Below are positions 35,217 through 45,348 of a DNA stretch of 64,000 nt, one piece after another. The stretch is from an uncultured Latescibacterota bacterium. Its GTDB lineage: Bacteria > Latescibacterota > UBA2968. The DNA lies in the NCBI GenBank assembly GCA_958295785.1, contig OY282377.1, positions 510,394 to 574,393 of the forward strand, read 5' to 3'. The position numbers and the translations under genes are program-made. The notes under the pieces are model-generated. The model saw only the letters and a list, made by a program, of their open reading frames with translations. It had not been told where the DNA came from and made no database searches. Every line of letters begins with the position of its first letter. Position 1 is the stretch's first letter.

Positions 35217-38200
35217 TGGAAATTGGACACCGCGAGAAGAAGCACAAGAAGAGGAAAAATTGGCAACCCATATTGCAGAGCACGTTATAGGTCAGGCTTC
35301 GGGTAGGTTAAAAAATGAATGTCTTTTTAACTTGCCACGCGATTGCTACTTTGTCGGAAATCTGCGTTCGGCAGCAGGCGAAAACGATAAAAATGAAAAT
35401 CGCTCGACACGCGACTGGCGAAACAAATTGGCACCTGTTTCCTTCGGGGCTGAATTTATGGCCTGCCCTCAAGATGATGAATTGGCAATAGGGGTAACCG
35501 TTAAATGGTCCTGTTACTATCGCGTATTCCCAACCTACCAACAACAACGTGATTTCCAAATACCTGACGCGGAAACCGACCAACAACCCGCTACTGAACG
35601 GATAGCGCAGAAAGACGACGCAAAAAATGTTGAACCTGAAGATGATGCGGAAAGGGCAGCACGATGGGAACTGGAACGCGACCGTCAAGAGGCACAAGCG
35701 GAACGCCGCCAGCAACGAGAAAAACGGGATGCGCTTTGCCCACGCTTCAGAAAAATATCGTGTCAAGCGGTAGGGAATGTCCTTTTCCGAAAAGGAACGG
35801 ATGGCGCATTGGCAATTGACAAATCCAAACTGGAACAGGCATTAGATGCAGAAGTTCAGCGAGCGCGACAGGTTGTCTTGGAAGACCCCGAGCGATTGCG
35901 ACATATCAGCGGTGATATGGATGGGCAGGTCAATATCCCGGAAACAGCATTGACCTCAGAAATCGAATACAACCGTTTCAAAGAACAACCTGGAAACGAA
36001 ATTCCGCTTTCATGGGCGTGGGAGGTACAAGGCAACTGTGAAAGCCAGTCAAATGCCGGTGAATCGGGCAACCTGTTTATATCCATCAACTTTACAAACG
36101 CTTCTCCCATGCCTGATCGTTCATCAACCCGCGAAAACTTTTTATTCGATACGGCGGTTGAGCTTCGGTTCACAAATGGTCAGATTATCCCCTTTACATT
36201 AGAACTCGCTCCTGATGGCTTTCGATATGACCGAAACCTTTGGGGCCGTGGGTTTAACTGCGCCGTTGAAAAGATTTCCGAAACCGAATATCACACGACG
36301 CACACACCGCACTATCGCCAGATGCGCTACTTGACAAGCACTGAGCCGGAAGCTCGATTTGAAGCGTTGGCAAATGATCCGATTCCTGTTCTCGAATCAA
36401 TTCGATCCGCCATGTATGCAAGTCTGAAGCAATGGGATAGTAGTGAAGCGGAATATCGACAACATTTTAGTAGCCAATGGGAGGCTGAATTTAAGAATGA
36501 GTTTGATCAGGATAAGGCCCGGTTTAGGGATGAAATTCAGTGCTTTGAACGAGGATTGGAACTTGTTCGCAACAATACCGATATTCGACTTGCATTCCAA
36601 CTGACCAATGAAGTCTTTAGACGCGCCGGTGAGCATCCATCACCCAATAAAAGTAAGCAAGCGTGGCGACTCTTTCAGATTGTCTTTCTCGTCAACCAAA
36701 TCTCCGGTATCGCCTCTCTTGTTCAACCTAATAGTTCCGACGCTTTAGAACGTGAAAGGGTGGACATCATTCATTTTTCCACCGGTGGGGGTAAGACGGA
36801 AGCCTACTTGGGTGTTCTGGTTTTTCACTGTTTCTTTGATCGGTTGCGTGGAAAATGCGCTGGTGTGACCGCGTGGACACGATTTCCGTTGCGCCTACTC
36901 ACGCTTCAACAGACGCAGCGGATGGCAGACATCATCGGCACAGCCGAATTGGTGCGTCTTGGACATACAGACCCACGTCTGATCGGAAAAGGCGTCACGG
37001 GATTCTCTGTCGGCTATTTTGTCGGTAAGGAAGGAACACCGAATGAGTTGGTAAACGTCAGTCAAGTGCAAAGACCTAAAGGTGAGGAAAGAGTCAACTG
37101 GAGTAAGGCACAAGATGAAAAAGAGCGTCAGCGATGGAAGCGCGTTGTCACTTGTCCGTCCTGCCGCACAAATACAGTTCAAGTTGATCTGGATGAACAA
37201 AAGGTACGTATCCGTCATCGCTGTAGAAATAAAAACTGTGCGTTTCCCAATGGGTTTCTTCCCATATATGTCATTGACAACGAGATCTATCGTTACTTGC
37301 CCTCTGTCATTGTTGGAACGATTGATAAGCTCGCAGGGTTAGGCAATCAGCGTAAATTTTCGCTCATCTTTGGACAGGTGACAGGTTATTGTACCATACA
37401 TGGGTACTACAAAGGTGCTAAGTGCTGTCAGAAAGATTGCGACAATAGACATCTAAAGGAAAAGGTGCCTAGAGGACTTTCAGGACCGACGCTATTTATT
37501 CAGGATGAGTTACATTTGTTGCGCGAAGGGCTCGGTACGTTCAATGCCCATTATGAAACCTTTACACAAGAACTTCTAAGACAGTTTGGACAGACAGAGC
37601 CGCTAAAGGTAATCGCATCCTCTGCCACAATTGAAGCCTTTGATAGACAGGTCGAACACCTCTATGGACGAACCAAAGCACAAGCTCGAGTTTTTCCAGC
37701 TCCTGGGCCAACTCTTGGAAGTTCTTTTTATGCTCAAACACAGGATTACCCACAACGACTCTTTTTGGGTATTCTCCCACATAATAAGACCATCTTCAAC
37801 GCGACGCTGGAAATTTTGCAATACTATCATGAAACCCTGCAAACATTGCAGAAACTGCCGAGTGGTGCCCCCAATCCATACAAGGGTCGCGTTCAACCGG
37901 GAAGTTCTGCTTGGCAGAAATTGATTGACAATTATGTGACTTCGCTGGCCTATTTCCTTGCGGGGCGTGACCTGAGTTCAATTCACACCGATTTAGAAAA
38001 CGCTGTCAATACAGGATTGCAACGACAGGGCTATCGACTGCTGGAAATCGCAGAAATGACGGGTAGTACTTCGACTTCAGAAGTGACGCGCATTCTCGAA
38101 AAGGTCGAAACTCCGCATCCACCTCCAGGTGAGGCCCCCGACACAATTTTAGCCACGAGTATGATCAGTCACGGCGTAGATGTAAACCGATTTAATGGAA

Positions 38201-38769
38201 TGCTATTTTACGGCATGCCGCGCCAAAACGCCGGATACATTCAGGCTTCCAGCCGTATCGGCCGCCAACACGTTGGCGTGGTGCTAATGTGCCTGCATCC
38301 AACGAGAGAACGCGACCAGAGCCACTACGCCTACTTCACAAAATTCCATGAGTTTTTGGGGCAACTCATAGAACCTGTAGCAATTAACCGCTGGTCAAAA
38401 TTTAGTGTTCAGCGAACCTTGCCTGGATTGTTTATGGGCGTACTGCTACAATATATTGCCAATCGTTCAAGTGAGAACAATCCCAACAAATTTTATATGC
38501 TCGATTTTGTCAAAAAGCAAATCATTAGCGACCAATTGTCTGAAAGTGACTTTGTTCCATTACTTGAAGCGGCTTATGGCGTCACGCACCCCAACAATCC
38601 GGCAGAAGAAGGGTTTCGATCAGAAATTCGTCGGTACGTTAGACTTTTCTTAGACCAGATCGGCAGTGCCGGAAGCCATGAGTTGTTTGTATCAAACACC
38701 TTAATTCCACGTCCCATGCTGAGTCTCCGAGATGTGGATGAAGCCATCGAGATTGAATTGGACGATTGA
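35209..38769 (+). CDS. drmA: DrmA-like superfamily 2 helicase
   Basis: 1186 aa. Walker A HFSTGGGKTEAYLG (about 521-534), a zinc-binding insert (CPSC...CRNKNC, about 647-680, and a second Cys cluster near 725-745), DExH box FIQDELHLL (about 763) and motif III ASSATIEA. The C-terminal helicase domain has ATSMISHGVDVNRFN and YIQASSRIGRQHVG. In DISARM, DrmA forms with DrmB the core complex that loads on incoming DNA, favouring 5' overhangs. The first 500 residues are an acidic, coiled, lineage-specific part. Intact and more AT-rich than the flanking hsd genes. Confidence 0.85.
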   Translation: MDNGNWTPREEAQEEEKLATHIAEHVIGQASGRLKNECLFNLPRDCYFVGNLRSAAGENDKNENRSTRDWRNKLAPVSFGAEFMACPQDDELAIGVTVKWSCYYRVFPTYQQQRDFQIPDAETDQQPATERIAQKDDAKNVEPEDDAERAARWELERDRQEAQAERRQQREKRDALCPRFRKISCQAVGNVLFRKGTDGALAIDKSKLEQALDAEVQRARQVVLEDPERLRHISGDMDGQVNIPETALTSEIEYNRFKEQPGNEIPLSWAWEVQGNCESQSNAGESGNLFISINFTNASPMPDRSSTRENFLFDTAVELRFTNGQIIPFTLELAPDGFRYDRNLWGRGFNCAVEKISETEYHTTHTPHYRQMRYLTSTEPEARFEALANDPIPVLESIRSAMYASLKQWDSSEAEYRQHFSSQWEAEFKNEFDQDKARFRDEIQCFERGLELVRNNTDIRLAFQLTNEVFRRAGEHPSPNKSKQAWRLFQIVFLVNQISGIASLVQPNSSDALERERVDIIHFSTGGGKTEAYLGVLVFHCFFDRLRGKCAGVTAWTRFPLRLLTLQQTQRMADIIGTAELVRLGHTDPRLIGKGVTGFSVGYFVGKEGTPNELVNVSQVQRPKGEERVNWSKAQDEKERQRWKRVVTCPSCRTNTVQVDLDEQKVRIRHRCRNKNCAFPNGFLPIYVIDNEIYRYLPSVIVGTIDKLAGLGNQRKFSLIFGQVTGYCTIHGYYKGAKCCQKDCDNRHLKEKVPRGLSGPTLFIQDELHLLREGLGTFNAHYETFTQELLRQFGQTEPLKVIASSATIEAFDRQVEHLYGRTKAQARVFPAPGPTLGSSFYAQTQDYPQRLFLGILPHNKTIFNATLEILQYYHETLQTLQKLPSGAPNPYKGRVQPGSSAWQKLIDNYVTSLAYFLAGRDLSSIHTDLENAVNTGLQRQGYRLLEIAEMTGSTSTSEVTRILEKVETPHPPPGEAPDTILATSMISHGVDVNRFNGMLFYGMPRQNAGYIQASSRIGRQHVGVVLMCLHPTRERDQSHYAYFTKFHEFLGQLIEPVAINRWSKFSVQRTLPGLFMGVLLQYIANRSSENNPNKFYMLDFVKKQIISDQLSESDFVPLLEAAYGVTHPNNPAEEGFRSEIRRYVRLFLDQIGSAGSHELFVSNTLIPRPMLSLRDVDEAIEIELDD

Positions 38770-38824
38770 ATCAGAATCGTTTAGGGTGCTTTACTCTGTA
38801 AAGCGAAAAAAAGAGGAATTTGAT

Positions 38825-40720
38825 ATGAAAATGACGCGCGGGAAACAGCAAATTCTGTTCAATTATTTGCCCGGCAAAACTTTCGATTTTGATAAATCAA
38901 ATCGCCTGGCCCAAATTACGTCAATTCGGGGAATGCAGAAGACCGACCTCAATGTGGATTTGGTGTTGCAGGCAGTTAAACGGTATGCCTCTGCATGGCA
39001 GGAAAATTTAGCAAGGATTTTCCACCGTCTGCATCCAGATCAAGTTGTGTTGCTGGAACCTCAAAAAGTCTATTCGCAGACTTATCCCAAAGTGCTGTGG
39101 TGTCAGGAAAAATCGTGTGGCTGTGTTTTCGACTCTTATGCCCAAGTTCAGCTTGATGGTGCCTGTCCAAATTGTAAGAAGAAACGACTGATTCAATTAC
39201 GTTGGATTAAGGTACATCGTTGTGGACATATCGAACCGCTGACCCCTCCCTATCACTGCCCAAATTGCAATGGTATCAGTGGTCGATTCAGGCTTGATAC
39301 ACGCGGGAGTGAACGTATCAGTGGGTTTCGTTGGATATGCCGCAAATGCAAGAAACCGACACCTCTATTTGGTGGTTATTGTAGCGGATGCAACTGGAAA
39401 GAAATGACTGGAGAAACCGAAAAACGCTTACGCCAAATGAATATCGAAGTGCATCGTGCCGGACGTACATACTACCCGCATTACGTTGAACTGCTCAATC
39501 AACCTGGATCAGAAATGAATGCGTTTTTGGAAACGGACGATTGGCAGTTGGTCACGGCTGCCTATTTTTTGGAATTGCCTCAGACTCAAGGACAGTCGCT
39601 GATGGGCTTTGTCAAACAACGAAGCCAGAGTAATCAAGCACAATTTGAGCTTTCCGAAGCAGAAGAGTCACAACTTCGCGCAATGGGTTACACGGATGAA
39701 CAAATTGAGCAATATCGGCAGATGCAAGAGAGCTTAAAAGGTAACTGGCAAACAAGCCCTCAGAATCAATCAACAGCGGACATTGGGCAAACCTTAGTTG
39801 AGCAAACGGGAGTTTCTGGAGAGATTTGGCGCAACGCTGGACAGGAGATGCTCGAAGCTGTCTTGCCCGCCGAAACGGGGCATAGTACACAAGAATTATT
39901 TGGCTTAGACAATCCATCGCCAAATCAACAAACCGCCGGTCAAATCGCTCGGCACATGGGAATTGAACGCCTGACTTTAACCACTGATTTTCCGATGACA
40001 TTGGCAACATTCGGGTTTAGTCGCGTCGCTTATGAGCCAGACGAATGCAGATTGAACGCCTTCCCTGCCGACGGTGACCATCAAGGCAAATTTCCGATTT
40101 TTGTAGATGTTGTACAAGCTGACGCTATCATTGTTCGTTTAGATGCCGAGCGGGTGTGGGGGTGGTTGAAGACCAATGACTTTTCGCCCACGTTACCAAA
40201 TGCCACAAATCCCGCCGTAGCACGCCAAGCGTATTTTGTCCAGATGTTCAATAACATTCCATTGCGCCAGCGTCTGACGAACGATGAAGCTGAAGCTCGT
40301 ATGGTTTTCGGACTTTTACATACCATGAGTCACTTATTCGTCCGCCGTGCTTCGCTACTGTGTGGACTCGATAAAACGAGTCTTGCTGAGTATGTGCTTC
40401 CGCGTGCCTTGACCTTTGCGATCTACTGCAACCATCGCCATGGAGCGACCATCGGCGCATTGGCATCTCTTTTTGAACAGTCGCTGGCAGAATGGTTAAG
40501 TCAGGTCCAGAACGATACCCGCCGTTGCGTCTATGACCCTGTTTGCCATCAGCAACACGGTGGAAATTGCCACGCTTGCACGCATCTCGCTGAAACCAGT
40601 TGTCGATTTTTCAATTTGAACTTGGGAAGATGTTTCCTCTTTGGTGGACTGGACGAAGAATTGGGGGACATTAAAGGTTACTTTGACTCCAGCCTGAATG
40701 TGAAAGTAAATCAGGGATGA
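38825..40720 (+). CDS. drmB: DrmB-like DUF1998 protein
   Basis: 631 aa. The N-terminal half has several zinc-binding pairs (WCQEKSCGC, CPNCKKKR, CPNCNG, CRKCKK, CSGC, about residues 95-205). The C-terminal DUF1998 domain has the conserved TMSHLFVRRASLLCGLD, CNHRHGATIGALASLFEQSL, and the Cys cluster CVYDPVCHQQHGGNCHAC. DrmB partners DrmA in the DISARM core. I start it at ATG 38825 behind AGAGGAA; an upstream in-frame ATG at 38732 lies inside drmA. Last gene of the operon, followed by a terminator. Confidence 0.85.
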   Translation: MKMTRGKQQILFNYLPGKTFDFDKSNRLAQITSIRGMQKTDLNVDLVLQAVKRYASAWQENLARIFHRLHPDQVVLLEPQKVYSQTYPKVLWCQEKSCGCVFDSYAQVQLDGACPNCKKKRLIQLRWIKVHRCGHIEPLTPPYHCPNCNGISGRFRLDTRGSERISGFRWICRKCKKPTPLFGGYCSGCNWKEMTGETEKRLRQMNIEVHRAGRTYYPHYVELLNQPGSEMNAFLETDDWQLVTAAYFLELPQTQGQSLMGFVKQRSQSNQAQFELSEAEESQLRAMGYTDEQIEQYRQMQESLKGNWQTSPQNQSTADIGQTLVEQTGVSGEIWRNAGQEMLEAVLPAETGHSTQELFGLDNPSPNQQTAGQIARHMGIERLTLTTDFPMTLATFGFSRVAYEPDECRLNAFPADGDHQGKFPIFVDVVQADAIIVRLDAERVWGWLKTNDFSPTLPNATNPAVARQAYFVQMFNNIPLRQRLTNDEAEARMVFGLLHTMSHLFVRRASLLCGLDKTSLAEYVLPRALTFAIYCNHRHGATIGALASLFEQSLAEWLSQVQNDTRRCVYDPVCHQQHGGNCHACTHLAETSCRFFNLNLGRCFLFGGLDEELGDIKGYFDSSLNVKVNQG

Positions 40721-40783
40721 TTCGATTGGATTTGCATTTCAAACTGGCTATGAGATGTTAGTCGCTTTGTAATCTAAAAAAAT

Positions 40784-40816
40784 AAAATCCCGCTCGGCAT
40801 GACCCAGCGGGATTTT
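40784..40816 (+). terminator. terminator after the DISARM-like operon
   Basis: An 11-bp perfect stem AAAATCCCGCT/AGCGGGATTTT with an 11-nt loop, T-rich on both sides, 63 nt after the drmB stop. Confidence 0.85.
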
Positions 40817-40837
40817 GTTTGGCTATATGTAGGGGAA

Positions 40838-40885
40838 TCCAGTGACTTTTTGGTTTTTATGTCCGTTCCGATGATTCGTGGCAAA
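40838..40885 (+). repeat. 48-bp dispersed repeat, right copy
   Basis: Partner of 4789-4836, same orientation, six differences. It lies just beyond the terminator of the DISARM-like operon. Confidence 0.7.
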
Positions 40886-40991
40886 ACGTCAAAACGCGCT
40901 TGAACCATTGCAATTGACAGCCGCATTTTATTGGCCTATCTTAACGCGCATTCGCACCGTGTTTTTACACCCCTATTTGTGGAGGGATCGC

Positions 40992-42716
40992 ATGTCCAAA
41001 GGTATTCGCAATTTCGTCATCTTTGCCATCGCCATGGCTGTCTCATGGCTGGTCGGCGCGAGCGTGCCGCCAACGTGGACTGTGGAACAGATCGCCTTGG
41101 ATGTTCACACAGACGACGCCGGCAAATTGTATTACATTTACCGGGAAAAGCCCGCGTACTTTGACGCTGTTTCTTTGGCTAAGGCCCAACTTCATCCAGA
41201 CAAAATACACGGATCGAGCGAAACGCCGCCGATCAAAGAAGAATTTGTCAAGGAAATGCGCGATGGACAAACCATGTATTCCAAGTTCATCGCCAAACAC
41301 CACTGGGGCTATTGGTCCCTGTTGCCGGCCGCGGTTGCCGTGATTTTGTGCTGGCTGACCCGCGAACCGGTCACGGCCCTGTTGGGCGGCATTGTGGCTG
41401 GCGCGCTCATTTTGACGCGATACGATTTCACGGGCGAGGTGTTGATCCCTTCGTTGTCAACCACGAATGCGGCGACCATCTTGGTGCTCTACTTGTGGCT
41501 TTTGGGCGGGTTGATGGGAATTTGGGCGCGCACGGGTGCGGCGCAGGCGTTTGCCGAGTTTATGACCGTGCATTTTGTTCGCGGGCCCAAAAGTGCCAAA
41601 CTCGTCGCGTGGATGCTCGGCGTCATTTTCTTTCAGGGCGGCACCGTGAGCACGGTGCTGGTCGGCACGACGGTCAAACCCCTTGCGGACAAGGAAAACA
41701 TCAGCCACGAGGAATTGGCCTACATCGTCGATTCCACGGCTTCGCCCATTGCGTCTCAACTCGCGTTCAATGCCTGGCCCGGCTATGTGCAGGCGTTTAT
41801 CTTTGTGTCGGGCGTCAGTTTCTTAGCCACCGAAGCCGACCGTCTGATCTTCTTTTTTAAAAGCGTGCCGTTCTGTTTTTACGCCATCTTTGCGGTGCTG
41901 GGTACGTTTTTACTCAGCATTGAAAAACCCCTGTTTTTGGGCAAGCAACTCAAAGCTGCCGTCAAACGCTCGCGGGAAACCGGGCAACTCGATGCAGACG
42001 GCGCCGATCCCTTGAGCGCGAAGGAATTGCAGGGCAGCAATGTGCCCGAGGGCTACAAACCGCACGTCCTCGAATTTTTCTTGCCCTTGGGCGCGCTCAT
42101 CGCCATTGCCATCGGGACGTTTATTGTCAACGGATCGCCCAACGTGCTGTGGGCGTTTGGCATCGCGCTCCTGTTGGCCGCGGGCATGGCCCTTGCCAAG
42201 GGCATGTCGCTCAAAGACATTGTCGCGGGTTTTCAAGATGGCCTCAAAGGCGTGGTGCTCGGCTCGGTGATTCTCTTGCTCGCCATCACCATTGGCGGCA
42301 TCAGCAAAGAAACCGGCGGGGGCACGTTTTTGGTCGAGCAACTCGGCAGCAGCATTCCCTACTTCCTCCTCCCGGTCTTGCTCCAACTGTTGACCATGAT
42401 CATCGCCTTTTCCACGGGCACGAGTTGGGGGACGTACGCGGTGGCGTTCCCGCTGGCAATGCCACTGGCTTGGGCCGTTGCCACGGCAAATGGCCTGTCG
42501 CATCCCGAGTTGTTTATGACCCTGTGCTTTGCCACGGTCATCGACGGCAGCGTTTACGGCGACCAGTGCTCGCCCATCTCAGATACCACCGTGCTCAGTT
42601 CCATGTGTACGGGCTGTGACCTGATGGACCACGTCAAAACGCAAATCCCTCAAGCCTCTATCGCGGCTGGCCTCGCCGCTATATGCTGGACTGTCATCGC
42701 TGTTTTCACGGCTTAA
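40992..42716 (+). CDS. NhaC-family Na+/H+ antiporter-like membrane protein
   Basis: 574 aa with about a dozen hydrophobic segments. After one helix ([20 protein letters not shown]) there is a ~75-residue external stretch. The ion-transporter core follows: [60 protein letters not shown] and [20 protein letters not shown]. These are typical of NhaC/MleN-like antiporters that exchange sodium for protons or organic acids across the inner membrane. GTG/ATG starts further upstream are possible, but ATG 40992 follows GGAGGGAT. Monocistronic. Confidence 0.88.
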   Translation: MSKGIRNFVIFAIAMAVSWLVGASVPPTWTVEQIALDVHTDDAGKLYYIYREKPAYFDAVSLAKAQLHPDKIHGSSETPPIKEEFVKEMRDGQTMYSKFIAKHHWGYWSLLPAAVAVILCWLTREPVTALLGGIVAGALILTRYDFTGEVLIPSLSTTNAATILVLYLWLLGGLMGIWARTGAAQAFAEFMTVHFVRGPKSAKLVAWMLGVIFFQGGTVSTVLVGTTVKPLADKENISHEELAYIVDSTASPIASQLAFNAWPGYVQAFIFVSGVSFLATEADRLIFFFKSVPFCFYAIFAVLGTFLLSIEKPLFLGKQLKAAVKRSRETGQLDADGADPLSAKELQGSNVPEGYKPHVLEFFLPLGALIAIAIGTFIVNGSPNVLWAFGIALLLAAGMALAKGMSLKDIVAGFQDGLKGVVLGSVILLLAITIGGISKETGGGTFLVEQLGSSIPYFLLPVLLQLLTMIIAFSTGTSWGTYAVAFPLAMPLAWAVATANGLSHPELFMTLCFATVIDGSVYGDQCSPISDTTVLSSMCTGCDLMDHVKTQIPQASIAAGLAAICWTVIAVFTA

Positions 42717-43025
42717 GACGGTTAGCCACAAAAGGCACAGAAGGCAAAAAAGCAACCACCGATGAACGCAGATGGTAGGCCCCCGTGCCCGCCTGTCAGC
42801 AATCAGCGGTTAGCGGTCGGCAAAAGGCGCGAGACGCGAGATGTGAGACGCAAGAACGTAGGGGCGTGGCCCAACCGCATCTCGCTTTTGCCCCATCCAT
42901 TTTGGGCGAGCACGGGGGCATCGCCCTTACACATACTGCGGGCGGGCACAGGGGCACCGCCCCTACGTTTCTATCCTCGCGTCTTTCATGTCAAGCGCTT
43001 TCACCCATTCACAACCCGAAGGCTT
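42717..43025. repeat. intergenic region with dispersed GGGC..GGGGC repeats
   Basis: Contains two blocks of the minisatellite type (GGGCGAGCACGGGGGCATCG at about 42904 and GGGCGGGCACAGGGGCACCG at about 42940), with CTACGTTTCTATCCTCGCG following. No gene seen. Confidence 0.65.
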
Positions 43026-43340
43026 ATGACTCAACAAAAGATTGATCCCGTACAAAAATTTGCCCGCCAAATCCAGCAGGCAGAAGATGATCCCGATGTG
43101 CCCAAAATTTATTTTAATGGATTTTTGAGTGCCATGGGCGCAGGTGATGTTGCGGTTACGCTAAAACGCGGTGAAACGCCCGTTGCCGTGCTCAACATGT
43201 CGTACACGGTCGCCAAAACACTTGCCGAAAAACTGCGAGAATTGATCGGCAATTTGGAGCGGATCACAGACCACAACATCATGACCACCGATGAAACAAC
43301 TGCCAAAATGAGTCAATACAATGCCGACCACAACCCATAG
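43026..43340 (+). CDS. conserved small protein of unknown function (DUF3467-like?)
   Basis: 104 aa. The centre, IYFNGFLSAMGAGDVAVTLK and VAVLNMSYTVAKTLAEKLRE, has the beta-then-helix pattern of DUF3467-like proteins that sense or bind via an 'SxxxAK L' helix. The match is weak and the function unknown. ATG 43026 is 3 nt after a 19-bp sequence (CCCATTCACAACCCGAAGG) that also precedes the micro-protein gene at 45256. It overlaps the next gene by 20 nt; first of three coupled genes. Confidence 0.7.
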   Translation: MTQQKIDPVQKFARQIQQAEDDPDVPKIYFNGFLSAMGAGDVAVTLKRGETPVAVLNMSYTVAKTLAEKLRELIGNLERITDHNIMTTDETTAKMSQYNADHNP

Positions 43341-43677
43341 ACCTGCACGCGAAAAAATTTTGGATTTCAGCCGCTATTCCAAAGGCTGGGATTACGGGGA
43401 AGGAAAACCTTTCTCACCGGAAACCATTCGCCGCGCACTTTTGATAAATCGCGTGATCATTGCCAAATGCACGCCGGAAACCGATGCTTTTCCGGGGCCT
43501 GATGGGGACATTATGGTTACGGCCTATTGCGATCAATGGTATTGGGAATTTCTCATCAACGCCTCTGGGAGGGTCACTTATGTCGCTGAAAAGGATGATC
43601 GTGTCATAGATGAACGCGCGGACCTTTCTTATGACGAGGCACTACATCTCGCCAGGAGGTTGACCAAACAGACATGA
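43321..43677 (+). CDS. unknown protein, middle gene of a three-gene unit
   Basis: 118 aa, not recognised. Visible: ILDFSRYSKGWDYGEGKPF, ALLINRVIIAKCTPETDAFP and DGDIMVTAYCDQWYWEFLIN, an alpha-then-beta small domain. It starts inside gene 1 and its stop overlaps gene 3 by ATGA, so the three are translated together. The conserved coupling suggests a small complex or a toxin-antitoxin-like module, which is inference only. Confidence 0.7.
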   Translation: MPTTTHRPAREKILDFSRYSKGWDYGEGKPFSPETIRRALLINRVIIAKCTPETDAFPGPDGDIMVTAYCDQWYWEFLINASGRVTYVAEKDDRVIDERADLSYDEALHLARRLTKQT

Positions 43678-43997
43678 AAGTTATACGCATCCTCAACGCC
43701 CTCAGATACGACCGCAGAAAACAGCGATTCAACAGCTTGGCCTTCAAGCCCTTTGGAAAACCGCCCGGAATCTCGGTCATCGACACCGCCTGCATTCAAG
43801 ACATGGGCAATGCACCATGTTCACATATACGACAGTACTATGACCGAATTGCCGGTGACCCTCCTATCTTTTGGCAGTTCCACACCGCTATATTGCCAGA
43901 CCAGTGCGTAATAGAACAAGAAGACAGTCTCACGGGCGACGTATGTCATTACAACATTCACGGCCTTAACGAGAAACAGGCACGGGAATTTTTTTGA
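43674..43997 (+). CDS. unknown protein, last gene of a three-gene unit
   Basis: 107 aa, not recognised. The basic start MKVIRILNALRYDRRKQRF is followed by NSLAFKPFGKPPGISVIDTA and FHTAILPDQCVIEQEDSLTG. Overlaps the preceding gene by 4 nt. A HIRQYYDRI segment and conserved Cys/His residues are visible but do not form a known motif. Confidence 0.7.
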   Translation: MKVIRILNALRYDRRKQRFNSLAFKPFGKPPGISVIDTACIQDMGNAPCSHIRQYYDRIAGDPPIFWQFHTAILPDQCVIEQEDSLTGDVCHYNIHGLNEKQAREFF

Positions 43998-44112
43998 AAT
44001 ACGCAAGCCAACTCCATCGCTTTCAGATTTGTGACCCCACAGGACAAAGACCGCTCAGGCAGAACGACTTCGCATAGCTCTCGCTTTTGCCCATCCATCT
44101 TTTTCGATTGAC

Positions 44113-45108
44113 ATGGATGAAGTGTGGGCAGAATATACCGCTGATGTTGGCACAAAAAAGGGCGAGAAGGTTGATTACGCCATTTTCAAAGATGGCTCCC
44201 CTGCGATTTTGTTTGAATGTAAGACCGCAGGTGTTGATCTTGTTAGCAGTCACGCCAATCAGCTTCATCGATATTTTCAGAATGTTCATGCGGCTCGGTT
44301 CGGTGTGCTCACCAATGGTATCGCGTATCGCTTTTTTTGTGATATTGAGAAGCCAAATATAATGGACAGCAAACCGTTCCTTGAGTTTGATCTGTTAGAT
44401 ATTCAAGAACCACTCGTTGAGGAACTGGAGAAATTTACCAAAGCCAAATTTGATGATACCATCTTGGTGAGCGAACTCAAATACACGCGGGAAATCAAAC
44501 ACCTCTTGGCTGCGGAATACGAATCTCCTAAGAAAGAATTTGTGTGTTTCTTCCTCGATAATGTTATTTTTCGCTCAAAAACTAAAAAAGCGATTGAACA
44601 ATTTACACCCATTACCAAACGGGCCTTCCACGAGTTTGTAAACGAAGCTAAACCCGATAATCCAATAGGCGAAGCTAAATATCAGCCTACCAAAGAAACG
44701 ACCGTTCAACCACCGCCGCCCGTTATAGATGAACAGGGATGGCAACCACTTTCAGCGTTAAATCCCCCAAAAGACGGCTCAAGGCCAATTAGCATTTCGT
44801 TCCCCGACAATTCAACTGTCTCTATCAAATATTGGAGAGACATAATGATAGAGGTTGTGCGTTGGCTTATAGACAACAACATCCTAAACACAAGCCACAG
44901 TCCTATTCGGCCAACAAGCCGTGGCCCGCGCTATTCGGTATCTACCAAGCCAATACACTCGAATAACAAAAGCTTTACTGCTCCTTACACAATAGGAACT
45001 TTCTATCTTGAGACACATGAGAGTGGCCTAATAATCGTCTCGAAAGTTGAGCACATCATCCAACACTTCGGCCAAGACCCCGCCCAATTCAAAGTTCGAT
45101 TTCCCTGA
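44113..45108 (+). pseudogene. HsdR_N-type PD-(D/E)xK protein, 5'-truncated
   Basis: 331 aa open from ATG 44113. ADVGTKKGEKVDYAIFKDGS then PAILFECKTAG is the type I restriction HsdR N-terminal nuclease fold (D ... ExK: D in VDYAI, E-C-K). SSHANQLHRYFQNVHAARFG and VLTNGIAYRFFCD follow. Relatives carry about 50-60 more N-terminal residues before 'ADVGTKKGEKVDY', including the first helices; here the upstream DNA does not encode them. The C-terminal 120 residues form a small unassigned domain. It could be a stand-alone nuclease with a late start, but truncation is more likely. Confidence 0.6.
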
Positions 45109-45255
45109 TGCCATTTCTCATTCGACGCAGATTAAAAAGCAAAGCTGTACAAAATTGATTCATGAAGGGCAAGCTATACGCGCTGATCCCGTTCCCAACG
45201 CCCAGTTGACCCACGCACGCAATACCCCATTCACAACCCGAAGGGAGGCAATCAA

Positions 45256-45348
45256 ATGCCGATTGGAATGATGCTGTTTTTGACATTTTTGGTGATCCTG
45301 TTCATCCTTGGTTTCATCGTCATCGCTTCGGAGCACAAATCGGAATGA
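45256..45348 (+). CDS. 30-aa single-pass membrane micro-protein
   Basis: MPIGMMLFLTFLVILFILGF plus IVIASEHKSE: one hydrophobic helix with a short charged tail. A GGGAGG site lies 7 nt upstream of ATG 45256, and the 19-bp leader CCCATTCACAACCCGAAGG directly precedes that site. It resembles small subunits of transporters or oxidases (for example MetS-like), but no partner is adjacent. Confidence 0.6.
   Translation: MPIGMMLFLTFLVILFILGFIVIASEHKSE

Noticed and set aside
30837-40720. BREX or Wadjet system
   Set aside because: No PglZ, BrxC or JetC-like genes; the DrmA/DrmB signatures fit DISARM better.
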